The position numbers and the translations under genes are program-made. Below, piece by piece: positions 1-7,015 of a DNA stretch of 15,635 bases. The stretch comes from an uncultured Bacteroidota bacterium (GTDB taxonomy: Bacteria > Bacteroidota > Bacteroidia > Chitinophagales > Chitinophagaceae), in the NCBI GenBank assembly GCA_937928385.1, contig CALEZD010000091.1, positions 1-15,635 on the forward strand. The letters are read 5' to 3'. The stretch's first letter is position 1; each line of letters starts with the position of its first letter. The notes under the pieces are model-generated. The model did not search any database, had not been told where the DNA came from, and was given only the letters and a program-made list of their open reading frames with translations.

Positions 1-289
1 ATAAACAGCCAATTGTGTACTGATTGTTCCCTTTTGTTGCCATTTTTCAAAGTATCTGAAATACTCCTGTTATAGCATAGTTTTTTTACGACTATATGAT
101 GAAGTAGAAACACATTTCAAAGAGCATTTGGCTGTTGAGATTAATAACCCCTTATTATATACAAATATACGTTATTTTGACATTTTAGTAAAAATAATTT
201 AATTGAACTTTTTGCCTAAAAGCGAGTAACCGAATGTTAATGCTATGTTTCCCGTAAAAAACGATTATTTTAGCCGCAAATTTTACAAT
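1..289. other. AT-rich intergenic region upstream of gcvH
   Basis: No convincing coding frame, RNA gene or terminator is visible here. The stretch is AT-rich with many A and T runs. A 9-base inverted repeat, AACAGCCAA at 4-12 and TTGGCTGTT at 128-136, is separated by 115 bases and may be chance. The 3' part (about 240-289) probably holds the promoter and short leader of the gcvH unit. Confidence 0.5.
266..273 (+). promoter_or_regulatory. Possible -7 promoter element of the gcvH unit
   Basis: TATTTTAG at 266-273 matches the Bacteroidota -7 element TAnnTTTG in seven of eight positions. It would place the transcript start near 279, about 11 bases before the ATG at 290. I see no good TTTG -33 element at the expected distance, so this is weak. 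If correct, it rules out the upstream ATG at 245, because that codon would lie outside the transcript. Confidence 0.3.
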
Positions 290-670
290 ATGAATTTCCC
301 CGAGAATTTAAAGTACACCAAAGACCACGAGTGGCTGCAGATAGACGGAGATACTGCAACAGTAGGCATTACAGACTTCGCCCAGCGCGAATTGGGTGAT
401 ATAGTGTTTGTGGATATAGACACCGAAGGCAAGGCACTGGGGGCTAACGAGATATTCGGTACCGTAGAAGCCGTAAAAACAGTTTCTGACCTTTTCCTGC
501 CCGTATCTGGTACGGTAAAAGAGGTAAACAGGGACCTGGAAGGTACACCTGAAGCGGTAAACCAGGACCCCTACGGTAAGGGCTGGATGATAAAAATGAC
601 CATTGACAACCAAGCTGAAATAGATGGCCTGATGGATGCCGCGGCATACCGTCAAATGATAGGCGAATAA
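290..670 (+). CDS. gcvH: Glycine cleavage system H protein
   Basis: This is the lipoyl-carrying shuttle protein of the glycine cleavage system, which passes the aminomethyl group from the P protein (glycine decarboxylase) to the T protein in the cytoplasm. The 126-residue product has the usual family length. It opens with the typical KYTKDHEW (8-15) and carries the lipoylation region GTVEAVKTVSDLFLPVSG, with the lipoyl lysine at K63. I chose the ATG at 290 over an in-frame ATG at 245: the extra 15 residues are not family-like, and a possible -7 element lies between the two. gcvT and gcvP are not in the window. The stop overlaps the next start by one base (TAATG), so translation is probably coupled to the VanZ-like gene. 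H proteins can also serve as lipoyl donors for other enzymes, so a stand-alone gcvH is not unusual. Confidence 0.97.
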   Translation: MNFPENLKYTKDHEWLQIDGDTATVGITDFAQRELGDIVFVDIDTEGKALGANEIFGTVEAVKTVSDLFLPVSGTVKEVNRDLEGTPEAVNQDPYGKGWMIKMTIDNQAEIDGLMDAAAYRQMIGE

Positions 671-1068
671 TGTGGATTATTTTCACATCCGCATCACCGT
701 ATAAAAAAAGAGCAAGGTGGCCGGCTATCGGCTGGACCTTGCTCATTTTCATTTTATGCCTGTTACCGGGCAATGAACTGCCAAAGGTGAATGTGCCTTT
801 TATTGATAAATGGGCACATGTGGTGTTGTTTGCAGGATTTTCATTCCTGTGGCTGTGTGCGGGGCCTACTACCCGGCTGTTGCCGCTGGCTATATTGCTG
901 GGCATATCCATATTCATAGGCTGGCTGGTGGAGTATATACAAGGCAACTATGTGCCCGGCCGCTACCAGGATGATATGGACACAATAGCAGACGCGGTGG
1001 GCGGACTGGCAGGGATAATAATATTTGTCGTTATTTCGTTTGTAGCTAATAAAAGGATTAAACAATAA
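670..1068 (+). CDS. VanZ-like family membrane protein
   Basis: A 132-residue integral membrane protein of the VanZ-like family. Four hydrophobic segments are visible, roughly at 18-35, 48-65, 69-91 and 110-126. Conserved polar positions of the family can be seen: D46-K47 with H50 and F54, E88 and Q91 at the end of the third segment, then P96-G-R98, the acidic run D101-D104, and A107-D followed by GG at 111-112. VanZ itself contributes to teicoplanin resistance in enterococci, but most relatives have no established role and I do not infer antibiotic resistance here. The start overlaps the gcvH stop and the stop overlaps the hddA-like start, both as TAATG, which suggests one polycistronic message. 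A role in the cell envelope is a guess from membrane location and the sugar genes downstream. Confidence 0.85.
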   Translation: MWIIFTSASPYKKRARWPAIGWTLLIFILCLLPGNELPKVNVPFIDKWAHVVLFAGFSFLWLCAGPTTRLLPLAILLGISIFIGWLVEYIQGNYVPGRYQDDMDTIADAVGGLAGIIIFVVISFVANKRIKQ

Positions 1069-2087
1069 TGTACAGGAGCAAAGCGCCGTTGCGTATAGGA
1101 CTGGCCGGGGGTGGCACCGATGTGAGCCCCTACTGCGATATGTATGGAGGGGCCGTGCTCAACGCCACCATATCGCTGTACGCACATGCCAATATAGAGC
1201 CTGCAGAGACTGACACCATAACCATAACAGCAGCAGACCGTGGTGAACAGGAACAATACCCACTACAGGACAATCTACCCATTACCGGCCACCTGGACCT
1301 GGCCAAGGGAGCGTACAACCACATAACAGCCAAATACGGCAAAGTACCATCTGGGTTTACACTTACCACAACAGTAGATGCACCTGCGGGCAGCGGGCTG
1401 GGCAGTTCGTCCACACTGCTGGTGGCTATTATCGGTGCATTTAAAGAGTGGCTGCAATTGCCCCTGGGCGAATATGACATAGCACATATAGCCTACGAGA
1501 TAGAGCGGGAAGAACTGGCGATGGCAGGTGGGAAGCAAGACCAGTATTCAGCCACATTCGGCGGCGTGAACTTTATGGAGTTTTATGCGGATGACAGGGT
1601 AATCGTGAACCCGCTGCCGCTGAAAAAAGAAATACTGTTTGAACTGGGCAATAACCTGCTGCTGTATTTCACAGCTACCAGCCGGTTGTCGTCTACCATT
1701 ATAGAAGCGCAGACAAAAAATGTAAAAGACAATAATAAACAGTCGATAGAAGCCATGCACCAACTGAAGAAGCAGGCTGAAATGATGAAAGAAGCCCTGC
1801 TGAAGGGGAAAGTGGATAATGTAGGGCCGTTACTGGATTTTGGTTTCCGGTATAAAAAACAAATGGCTGCAGATATATCGAACACAGCACTCGATAAGAT
1901 ATATGAAACCGCACTGGCGCATGGAGCTACGGGTGGGAAGATAACCGGTGCCGGCGGCGGCGGGTTTATGATGTTTTACTGCCCCGGCAATACCAGGTAT
2001 GCCGTAGGGGAAGCCCTGAAGCAGTCGGGCGGAGAACTGAACAGGTATGATATAACAGAACAGGGGCTGTTTACCTGGACAAAGTAA
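1068..2087 (+). CDS. hddA: GHMP-family kinase, probable D-glycero-D-manno-heptose 7-phosphate kinase
   Basis: A cytoplasmic sugar kinase of the GHMP superfamily, 339 residues. All three superfamily motifs are present: an N-terminal substrate-binding segment RIGLAGGGTD (9-18), the ATP-binding loop PAGSGLGSSS (106-115), and the C-terminal motif GGKITGAGGGGF (289-300). D158 in GGKQDQY is a candidate catalytic base. The N-terminal AGGGTD form is typical of the HddA branch, which phosphorylates D-glycero-D-manno-heptose 7-phosphate at C1 in the GDP-heptose pathway. The next gene encodes an HddC-like nucleotidyltransferase, which supports that reading. gmhA and gmhB, needed before and after this step, are not in the window. 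Related GHMP kinases for fucose or other sugars share these motifs, so the exact substrate is inferred. It overlaps the upstream VanZ-like gene by one base. Confidence 0.8.
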   Translation: MYRSKAPLRIGLAGGGTDVSPYCDMYGGAVLNATISLYAHANIEPAETDTITITAADRGEQEQYPLQDNLPITGHLDLAKGAYNHITAKYGKVPSGFTLTTTVDAPAGSGLGSSSTLLVAIIGAFKEWLQLPLGEYDIAHIAYEIEREELAMAGGKQDQYSATFGGVNFMEFYADDRVIVNPLPLKKEILFELGNNLLLYFTATSRLSSTIIEAQTKNVKDNNKQSIEAMHQLKKQAEMMKEALLKGKVDNVGPLLDFGFRYKKQMAADISNTALDKIYETALAHGATGGKITGAGGGGFMMFYCPGNTRYAVGEALKQSGGELNRYDITEQGLFTWTK

Positions 2088-2091
2088 CACG

Positions 2092-2787
2092 ATGGAATGT
2101 ATCATACTGGCGGGCGGATTGGGCACAAGGCTGCAAAGCGTGGTACAGGATGTACCCAAATGCATGGCGCCTATCAACGGCAAGCCCTTCCTCCACTACC
2201 TTTTTGATTATGCAGAGCAACAGGGATGCAGCAGGGTGATACTATCGCTGGGGTACAAACACGAAGTTGTTACTGAATGGCTGGCGACACAGCAAAGAGC
2301 TTTCGCCATTGACTATGTGATAGAAACAGAACCCCTGGGCACAGGTGGTGGCATACAACTGGCTTTGCAAAAAGCAACCGAAAAGCATATAGCTGTACTG
2401 AACGGTGATACAATGTTCCAAGTGCCGCTGAGTGCTATGATGCAACTTCACCGGGACAAGAAAGCAGCCACTACCATAGCACTGAAACCCATGATGAACT
2501 TTGACAGGTATGGCCTGGTAAACACTGATACCGACAACAGGATTATTCAGTTTGAAGAAAAGAAATACCAGGCAGAAGGGTTAATCAACGGTGGTATTTA
2601 CATTATAGACAAAAACTTGCTGGCTTCTAAAAATCTGCCCGAAAAATTTTCTTTTGAAAAGGACTATTTTGAAGCCTTTGTACAAGAAGGCAATATGTAC
2701 GGCTTTGTGAGTGATGGATATTTTATTGACATTGGCATACCTTCGGATTACGAACGGGCGCAAAAAGATTTAGTATTAACAAGATGA
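2092..2787 (+). CDS. hddC: Sugar-phosphate nucleotidyltransferase, probable heptose 1-phosphate guanylyltransferase
   Basis: A 231-residue NTP-transferase-fold enzyme that couples a sugar 1-phosphate to a nucleotide. The N-terminal signature LAGGLGTR (6-13) with K23 binds the nucleotide. NGDT (104-107) supplies the metal-binding D106, NGGIY (166-170) lies in the sugar pocket, and FIDIGIP (211-217) supplies the second metal-binding D213. The short form ending in FIDIGIPSDYERAQ resembles HddC, which makes GDP-D-glycero-alpha-D-manno-heptose. Glucose 1-phosphate thymidylyl- and mannose 1-phosphate guanylyltransferases share the fold, so donor and sugar are inferred mainly from the adjacent HddA-like kinase, whose gene ends 4 bases upstream. 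The gene overlaps the glycosyltransferase start by 4 bases (ATGA). No SusD, flippase or polymerase genes follow. Confidence 0.78.
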   Translation: MECIILAGGLGTRLQSVVQDVPKCMAPINGKPFLHYLFDYAEQQGCSRVILSLGYKHEVVTEWLATQQRAFAIDYVIETEPLGTGGGIQLALQKATEKHIAVLNGDTMFQVPLSAMMQLHRDKKAATTIALKPMMNFDRYGLVNTDTDNRIIQFEEKKYQAEGLINGGIYIIDKNLLASKNLPEKFSFEKDYFEAFVQEGNMYGFVSDGYFIDIGIPSDYERAQKDLVLTR

Positions 2788-3914
2788 AAATTGCCATCAT
2801 AGGTTCTGCACACCCGCTACGCGGCGGGGGTATCTCCACCTTCAACGAGCGGATGGCGGAAGTATTGCAGGAGCAGGGGCATGAGGTGGCTATCTATTCT
2901 TTTTCATTACAATATCCTTCTTTTCTTTTTCCGGGCAAGTCGCAGTTTACTGATGAGCCCGCACCGAAAGGTATTACTATTCACAGCATCATCAACTCGG
3001 TAAATCCGCTGAACTGGATACAGGTGGGCAACAGGATAAAAAAGGAACGCCCTGACCTGGTGATCGTGCGTTTCTGGATACCTTTTATGGGGCCCTGCTT
3101 TGGCACTATACTGCGCATTGTAAAAAAGAATAAACACAGCCGTATCATCGCCATTACTGATAACGTAATACCGCACGAACAACGCCCCGGCGATATGCCT
3201 TTTACCAAATACTTCCTGAAGAGTGCGGATGCCTTCCTGGCTATGAGCAAAGAAGTATTAAAAGACCTGAAAACATTTACTTCCAAACCATCGGTGTTCA
3301 GTCCCCACCCTGTTTATGACAACTATGGTACAGCGCTTGGCAAGGAAGAAGCATGTGCGCAACTTGGATTAGACGCCAATAAAAAACATATACTGTTCTT
3401 TGGTTTCATACGCAAGTACAAAGGACTGGACATACTGTTGGAAGCCATGAAAGATGAGCGCATCAGGCAGGCAGGTATACAGCTGATTGTAGCCGGAGAA
3501 TTTTACGATGATGAAGCTGCTTACCTGCAGCAGATAGAAGAGTACGGCATTAAGGATAGTGTGCACCTGTTCACAAAGTTTATACCCAACAATGAAATAC
3601 GATATTATTTTTCAGCTGCCGACCTGGTGGTGCAACCCTACCGCAGCGCTACCCAGAGTGGTATTACACAGGTAGGTTATCATTTTGAAAAACCGATGGT
3701 AGTCACCAATGTGGGTGGATTATCAGAAGTAGTGATACATGGCAAAACAGGATTTGTAACAGAGCCCGATGCGAAAAGTATCGCAGATGCCATCATCAAA
3801 TTCTTCGAGCCGGGCAGCATACCTAACCTGTACGAAAACCTGAAACTGGAAAAACAAAAGTATAGCTGGGAAACCTTCCTAAACAACCTGCTGAATACTG
3901 CCTTCCCTTCTTAA
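2784..3914 (+). CDS. GT4-type (GT-B fold) glycosyltransferase
   Basis: A 376-residue cytoplasmic or membrane-associated glycosyltransferase with the two-domain GT-B fold. The N-terminal domain begins with the glycine-rich acceptor-side loop SAHPLRGGGIS (8-18). The C-terminal donor domain has the usual second start ILFFGFIRKYKGLDILLEA (203-221) and ends in NVGGLSEVV (309-317). Where GT4 enzymes usually have EX7E, this protein has SATQSG (288-293) followed by EKPMVVT (302-308), so the first Glu is replaced by a QSG-type motif. It follows the activated-sugar genes with a 4-base overlap, so transfer of a heptose to a surface glycan or lipopolysaccharide is plausible but unproven. The stop codon lies in a TTAA that also contains the ruvB stop on the other strand. 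No terminator is visible between them. Confidence 0.85.
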   Translation: MKIAIIGSAHPLRGGGISTFNERMAEVLQEQGHEVAIYSFSLQYPSFLFPGKSQFTDEPAPKGITIHSIINSVNPLNWIQVGNRIKKERPDLVIVRFWIPFMGPCFGTILRIVKKNKHSRIIAITDNVIPHEQRPGDMPFTKYFLKSADAFLAMSKEVLKDLKTFTSKPSVFSPHPVYDNYGTALGKEEACAQLGLDANKKHILFFGFIRKYKGLDILLEAMKDERIRQAGIQLIVAGEFYDDEAAYLQQIEEYGIKDSVHLFTKFIPNNEIRYYFSAADLVVQPYRSATQSGITQVGYHFEKPMVVTNVGGLSEVVIHGKTGFVTEPDAKSIADAIIKFFEPGSIPNLYENLKLEKQKYSWETFLNNLLNTAFPS

Positions 3915-4933
3915 AACAACCCACCTGTAGCGCCGGGCTGTTTCCTGTTTAAGTGCTTATAAGCTTTCTCCGTTGCTTCCCTGCCGCGCGGTGTACGCAG
4001 TATAAAACCCTCCTGTATCAGGAAAGGTTCATACACTTCTTCGATAGTGCCCGCTTCTTCGCCTACAGCCGTAGCGATGTTGTTGATACCCGCCGGGCCG
4101 CCTTTGAACTTATCTATCAGCGTAGTGAGTATTTTATTATCCATATCGTCCAGGCCGTGGCTGTCCACATTCAGCGCACGCAGGCCATGTTCGGCTATCG
4201 CCATATCAATCACGCCATTGCCCAATACCTGTGCAAAGTCGCGCATGCGGCGCAGCAGGCCATTGGCAATACGTGGCGTGCCCCTGCTGCGGCCTGCTAT
4301 TTCCATAGCTGAGTCTGACGTGATGCGCACATTCAGCAAATTTGCAGAGCGCAATATGATGCGTTGCAGTACGTCTTTGTTATAATATTCCAGCCTCGAC
4401 TTGATGCCAAAACGGCTCAACAGCGGAGCAGTCAACAAACCCGAACGGGTAGTAGCCCCCACCAATGTAAAGGGGTTGATATTGATTTGCACAGAACGGG
4501 CTGCCGGTCCGCTGTCAATCATAATATCAATCTTAAAATCCTCCATGGCAGCGTAGAGATATTCCTCCACCACGGTGCTTAGCCTGTGTATCTCATCTAT
4601 AAATAATACGTCCCTTTCTTCGAGGCTGGTGAGCAAGCCTGCCAGGTCGGCGGGCTTTTCAATCACCGGGCCGCTGGTTTCTTTTATGTTTACGTTCAGC
4701 TCGTTGGCTACAATGCGAGAGAGGGTGGTCTTTCCCAATCCGGGAGGGCCGTGAAACAATACATGGTCCAGCGCCTCACCGCGCAGGTTGGCGGCTTTGA
4801 TGAAAATCCTGAGATTTTCAATCAGTTGCGGCTGGCCCGAAAAATCTTCAATAGACTGAGGCCTGATGCTGTTCTCGTACTCACGCTCCTGCGGGTTCAA
4901 CTCACTCTTCGGCCTGATATGGGAATTATCCAT
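3911..4933 (-). CDS. ruvB: Holliday junction branch migration helicase RuvB
   Basis: The AAA+ motor of the RuvAB complex, which drives branch migration of Holliday junctions during recombination and repair. The 340-residue length is standard. Visible elements are Walker A GPPGLGKT (62-69), Walker B DEIH (113-116), sensor 1 GATTRSG (159-165), the arginine finger R174 in LSRFG (172-176), sensor 2 GTPRIAN (218-224), and the C-terminal winged-helix DNA-binding end with LIQEGFILRTPRGR (305-318). The start at 4933 gives a normal N-terminus. The gene converges on the glycosyltransferase with a 4-base overlap and is divergent from the cystathionine gamma-synthase/lyase gene. ruvA and ruvC are not nearby, which is common in Bacteroidota. 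Confidence 0.98.
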   Translation of the reverse strand: MDNSHIRPKSELNPQEREYENSIRPQSIEDFSGQPQLIENLRIFIKAANLRGEALDHVLFHGPPGLGKTTLSRIVANELNVNIKETSGPVIEKPADLAGLLTSLEERDVLFIDEIHRLSTVVEEYLYAAMEDFKIDIMIDSGPAARSVQININPFTLVGATTRSGLLTAPLLSRFGIKSRLEYYNKDVLQRIILRSANLLNVRITSDSAMEIAGRSRGTPRIANGLLRRMRDFAQVLGNGVIDMAIAEHGLRALNVDSHGLDDMDNKILTTLIDKFKGGPAGINNIATAVGEEAGTIEEVYEPFLIQEGFILRTPRGREATEKAYKHLNRKQPGATGGLF

Positions 4934-5038
4934 GCGTTAAAATTAGTTAAAACAATAGCATTCTGCACATGCCATATTCCCGTATATGGAAAGTCTTTTG
5001 ACAAATAATACCTTTGCACCCTAAACAGGCAAAAAAGT
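4934..5038. promoter_or_regulatory. Divergent promoter region between ruvB and the cystathionine gamma-synthase/lyase gene
   Basis: This 105-base gap must serve two divergent genes. It contains a perfect 6-base inverted repeat, CCATAT at 4972-4977 and ATATGG at 4984-4989, with a 6-base spacer. The repeat overlaps the expected -33 region of the plus-strand promoter, where a repressor could act. On the ruvB side, TAATTTTA, close upstream of the ATG on the minus strand, resembles a -7 element but has no good -33 partner. Confidence 0.4.
4985..5016 (+). promoter_or_regulatory. Candidate promoter of the cystathionine gamma-synthase/lyase gene
   Basis: TACCTTTG at 5009-5016 is a perfect match to the Bacteroidota -7 element TAnnTTTG. 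TATG at 4985-4988, 20 bases upstream, is a weak match to the TTTG -33 element. Transcription would start near 5022, giving a leader of about 17 bases before the ATG at 5039. Confidence 0.5.
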
Positions 5039-6193
5039 ATGGATACTAAGAATTATAAGATAGCCACTAAAATGATACATGCAGGGGTAGAGCCCGACCC
5101 TGCCACAGGCGCTATTATGACACCTATATACCAGACATCTACTTATGTACAGTCAGCCCCCGGGGTGCATAAGGGTTATGAATATTCACGTACGCAAAAC
5201 CCCACACGCCACGCATTGGAGAAAGCACTGGCAGGCATAGAGAATGGTAACCATGGCCTTTGCTTCGGTAGTGGTATGGCGGCAACCGATGCGGTAATCA
5301 AACTGTTGATGCCCGGCGATGAAGTAATTGTAGCCAACGACCTGTACGGCGGCACTTACCGTATCATGACCAAAGTGTTTGTGAACTACGGTATCAAATT
5401 CCATTTCATTGATATGAGTAACGCTGATAACATCAGCAACTACATCAACGACAAAACAAAAATGATATGGGCTGAAACTCCCACCAACCCCATGCTGAAT
5501 ATCGTAGACATTGCAGCCTGCGCCGCAATAGCTAAAAAGCATAGCCTGCTGCTGGTGGTAGATAATACCTTCGCCACACCCTACCTGCAAAACCCGCTGG
5601 ACCTGGGTGCTGACATCGTATTACACTCAGCTACCAAATACCTGGGCGGCCACTCAGACGTGGTACTGGGTGCCTTAATTGTAAACGATGACAACCTGCG
5701 TGAGCGCCTGGCCTTTATACAAAACAGTTGCGGGGCAGTGCCCGGCCCGCACGATAGCTGGCTGGTGTTACGCGGCATCAAGACCCTGCATGTACGTATG
5801 CAGCGCCATTGCGAAAACGGCAAGGCGGTAGCTGAGTATCTGCGCACCCACCCCAAAGTGGGCAAGGTGCTGTGGTGCGGTTTTGAAGACCACCCTAACC
5901 ACGATGTAGCCAAAAAGCAAATGCGCGGTTTTGGCGGTATGATGTCTTTTGTGTTGAAAGAAGACAGCGTAGATGCGGCTATGGAAGTGCTGAAGAAAAC
6001 AAAACTGTTCGCCCTCGCGGAATCGCTGGGTGGTGTGGAATCGCTCTGCGGGCACCCCGCCAGCATGACACACGCTGCCATCCCGCGCGAAGAACGTATT
6101 AAAAACGGCCTGGCCGACTCGCTGATACGCCTGAGTGTGGGCATAGAGGATGCTGAGGATTTGATAGAAGACCTGAAACAGGCAATAGGATAA
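5039..6193 (+). CDS. Cystathionine gamma-synthase/gamma-lyase family PLP enzyme
   Basis: A 384-residue cytoplasmic PLP enzyme of the Cys/Met metabolism family, acting in trans-sulfuration between homoserine derivatives, cysteine and cystathionine. Family features are clear: YSR (49-51) for phosphate binding, CFGSGMAA (75-82), ETPTNP (146-151), D175 in VVDNTFATPY that holds the pyridine nitrogen, and the Schiff-base lysine K200 in HSATKYLGGHSD. The C-terminus has SLGGVESL followed by HPASMTHA and IRLSVGIED. These features fit both MetB (synthase) and cystathionine gamma-lyase, and sequence alone does not separate the two; methionine gamma-lyase is less likely. The gene stands alone, with a good promoter upstream and a strong terminator about 20 bases after the stop, so it is probably monocistronic. 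Confidence 0.93.
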   Translation: MDTKNYKIATKMIHAGVEPDPATGAIMTPIYQTSTYVQSAPGVHKGYEYSRTQNPTRHALEKALAGIENGNHGLCFGSGMAATDAVIKLLMPGDEVIVANDLYGGTYRIMTKVFVNYGIKFHFIDMSNADNISNYINDKTKMIWAETPTNPMLNIVDIAACAAIAKKHSLLLVVDNTFATPYLQNPLDLGADIVLHSATKYLGGHSDVVLGALIVNDDNLRERLAFIQNSCGAVPGPHDSWLVLRGIKTLHVRMQRHCENGKAVAEYLRTHPKVGKVLWCGFEDHPNHDVAKKQMRGFGGMMSFVLKEDSVDAAMEVLKKTKLFALAESLGGVESLCGHPASMTHAAIPREERIKNGLADSLIRLSVGIEDAEDLIEDLKQAIG

Positions 6194-6215
6194 CTCTACT
6201 AATAATATCAATAGG

Positions 6216-6242
6216 AAAGCCCCGCCGTCGGCGGGGCTTTTT
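6216..6242. terminator. Bidirectional intrinsic terminator
   Basis: A perfect 11-base-pair stem, AAAGCCCCGCC at 6216-6226 and GGCGGGGCTTT at 6230-6240, has a 3-base loop and a T-run through 6242. The A-run on the left gives a T-run on the other strand. It sits between the convergent cystathionine gamma-synthase/lyase gene and the GLPGLI gene, so it can end both transcripts. Confidence 0.93.
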
Positions 6243-6259
6243 CTGTGTCAGAGTTTATA

Positions 6260-7003
6260 TTATAATAGCGACCACCATACCGCTCTATTGGCAAACTTAC
6301 CCCAGCGTTGCAGGCTGGTGCTGATGGTGGTGTACATTTCTTTCTGTGTCACTTCCTTACCCTTCTTAGGTATTTCAAATTCTTTTTCATCGGGCTTGTT
6401 GTATTCTATCTTGGTGGCTATCCAGGTAGTATGCAGGCGCGGCACTGCCACCTCCAGTATCATGCCCGGCAGCCCGCTAAACATTTCGGGACCACCGCTT
6501 GCAGGTATATCTTCTGTATAAAAAGCCACTACATATACCGAGTCGTACATAACGCCAACCGCTTTGCGGCATTTATAATCGGCTATAGTACGTACCTCGT
6601 CTTCTATCTTCCATTTTATTTTGCGCATACTATCCTTTACCAGGAATTTTTCTTCGTACACCTGTTTTTGCGCTGTCACTTTGCCGGTGGTGAAATCGGT
6701 GTACACAATATTTTCTCCTGCAGGTGTGCGCGCAAACCAGAAGTTAACGGGTTTTTCCTGCTCTCGCCCGGGGCGGTAAATGCTGTGCTGAGGCGTAAAC
6801 GTATAGTTGAAATAATGGACGTTGTGCTTGGGTATCTGTGCGCGCATCTTTTCTATCCACTCTTTGTCGTCTTCATCCATCTGGTCGATAGTGCGGTGCA
6901 GGTTGGTGCTGCGTTCAAACTCTATCTTCCCGTTGAAGGTATGCTGCGCCCCGGCTAACAGCGCCATCATCAGTAATGCAGGTATCAGTATCAGTTGTTT
7001 CAT
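6260..7003 (-). CDS. GLPGLI family secreted protein
   Basis: A 247-residue exported protein of the GLPGLI family, found in Bacteroidota and of unknown function. Residues 1-20 form a signal peptide ending in AGAQ, so the protein is probably periplasmic or outer-membrane associated. The naming motif appears as SGLPGMILEV (176-185), preceded by the conserved stretch FYTEDIPASGGPEMF (161-175). Another conserved block is WKIEDEVRTIADYKCRKA (131-148). The rest looks like a beta-rich fold without recognisable catalytic residues. It starts 12 bases after the stop of the large beta-barrel gene, so the two are almost certainly co-transcribed. The pairing of GLPGLI proteins with such barrels is recurrent in this phylum and suggests a shared envelope role, but no activity is established. 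Confidence 0.9.
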   Translation of the reverse strand: MKQLILIPALLMMALLAGAQHTFNGKIEFERSTNLHRTIDQMDEDDKEWIEKMRAQIPKHNVHYFNYTFTPQHSIYRPGREQEKPVNFWFARTPAGENIVYTDFTTGKVTAQKQVYEEKFLVKDSMRKIKWKIEDEVRTIADYKCRKAVGVMYDSVYVVAFYTEDIPASGGPEMFSGLPGMILEVAVPRLHTTWIATKIEYNKPDEKEFEIPKKGKEVTQKEMYTTISTSLQRWGKFANRAVWWSLL

Positions 7004-7015
7004 TGCGCTCTTGTT

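Noticed and set aside
4..136. 9-base inverted repeat AACAGCCAA/TTGGCTGTT
   Set aside because: The arms are 115 bases apart and a match of this length is not very unlikely by chance in an AT-rich gap of this size.
245..289. Upstream ATG extending gcvH by 15 residues
   Set aside because: The extension is not family-like, and the start at 290 gives the standard 126-residue length.
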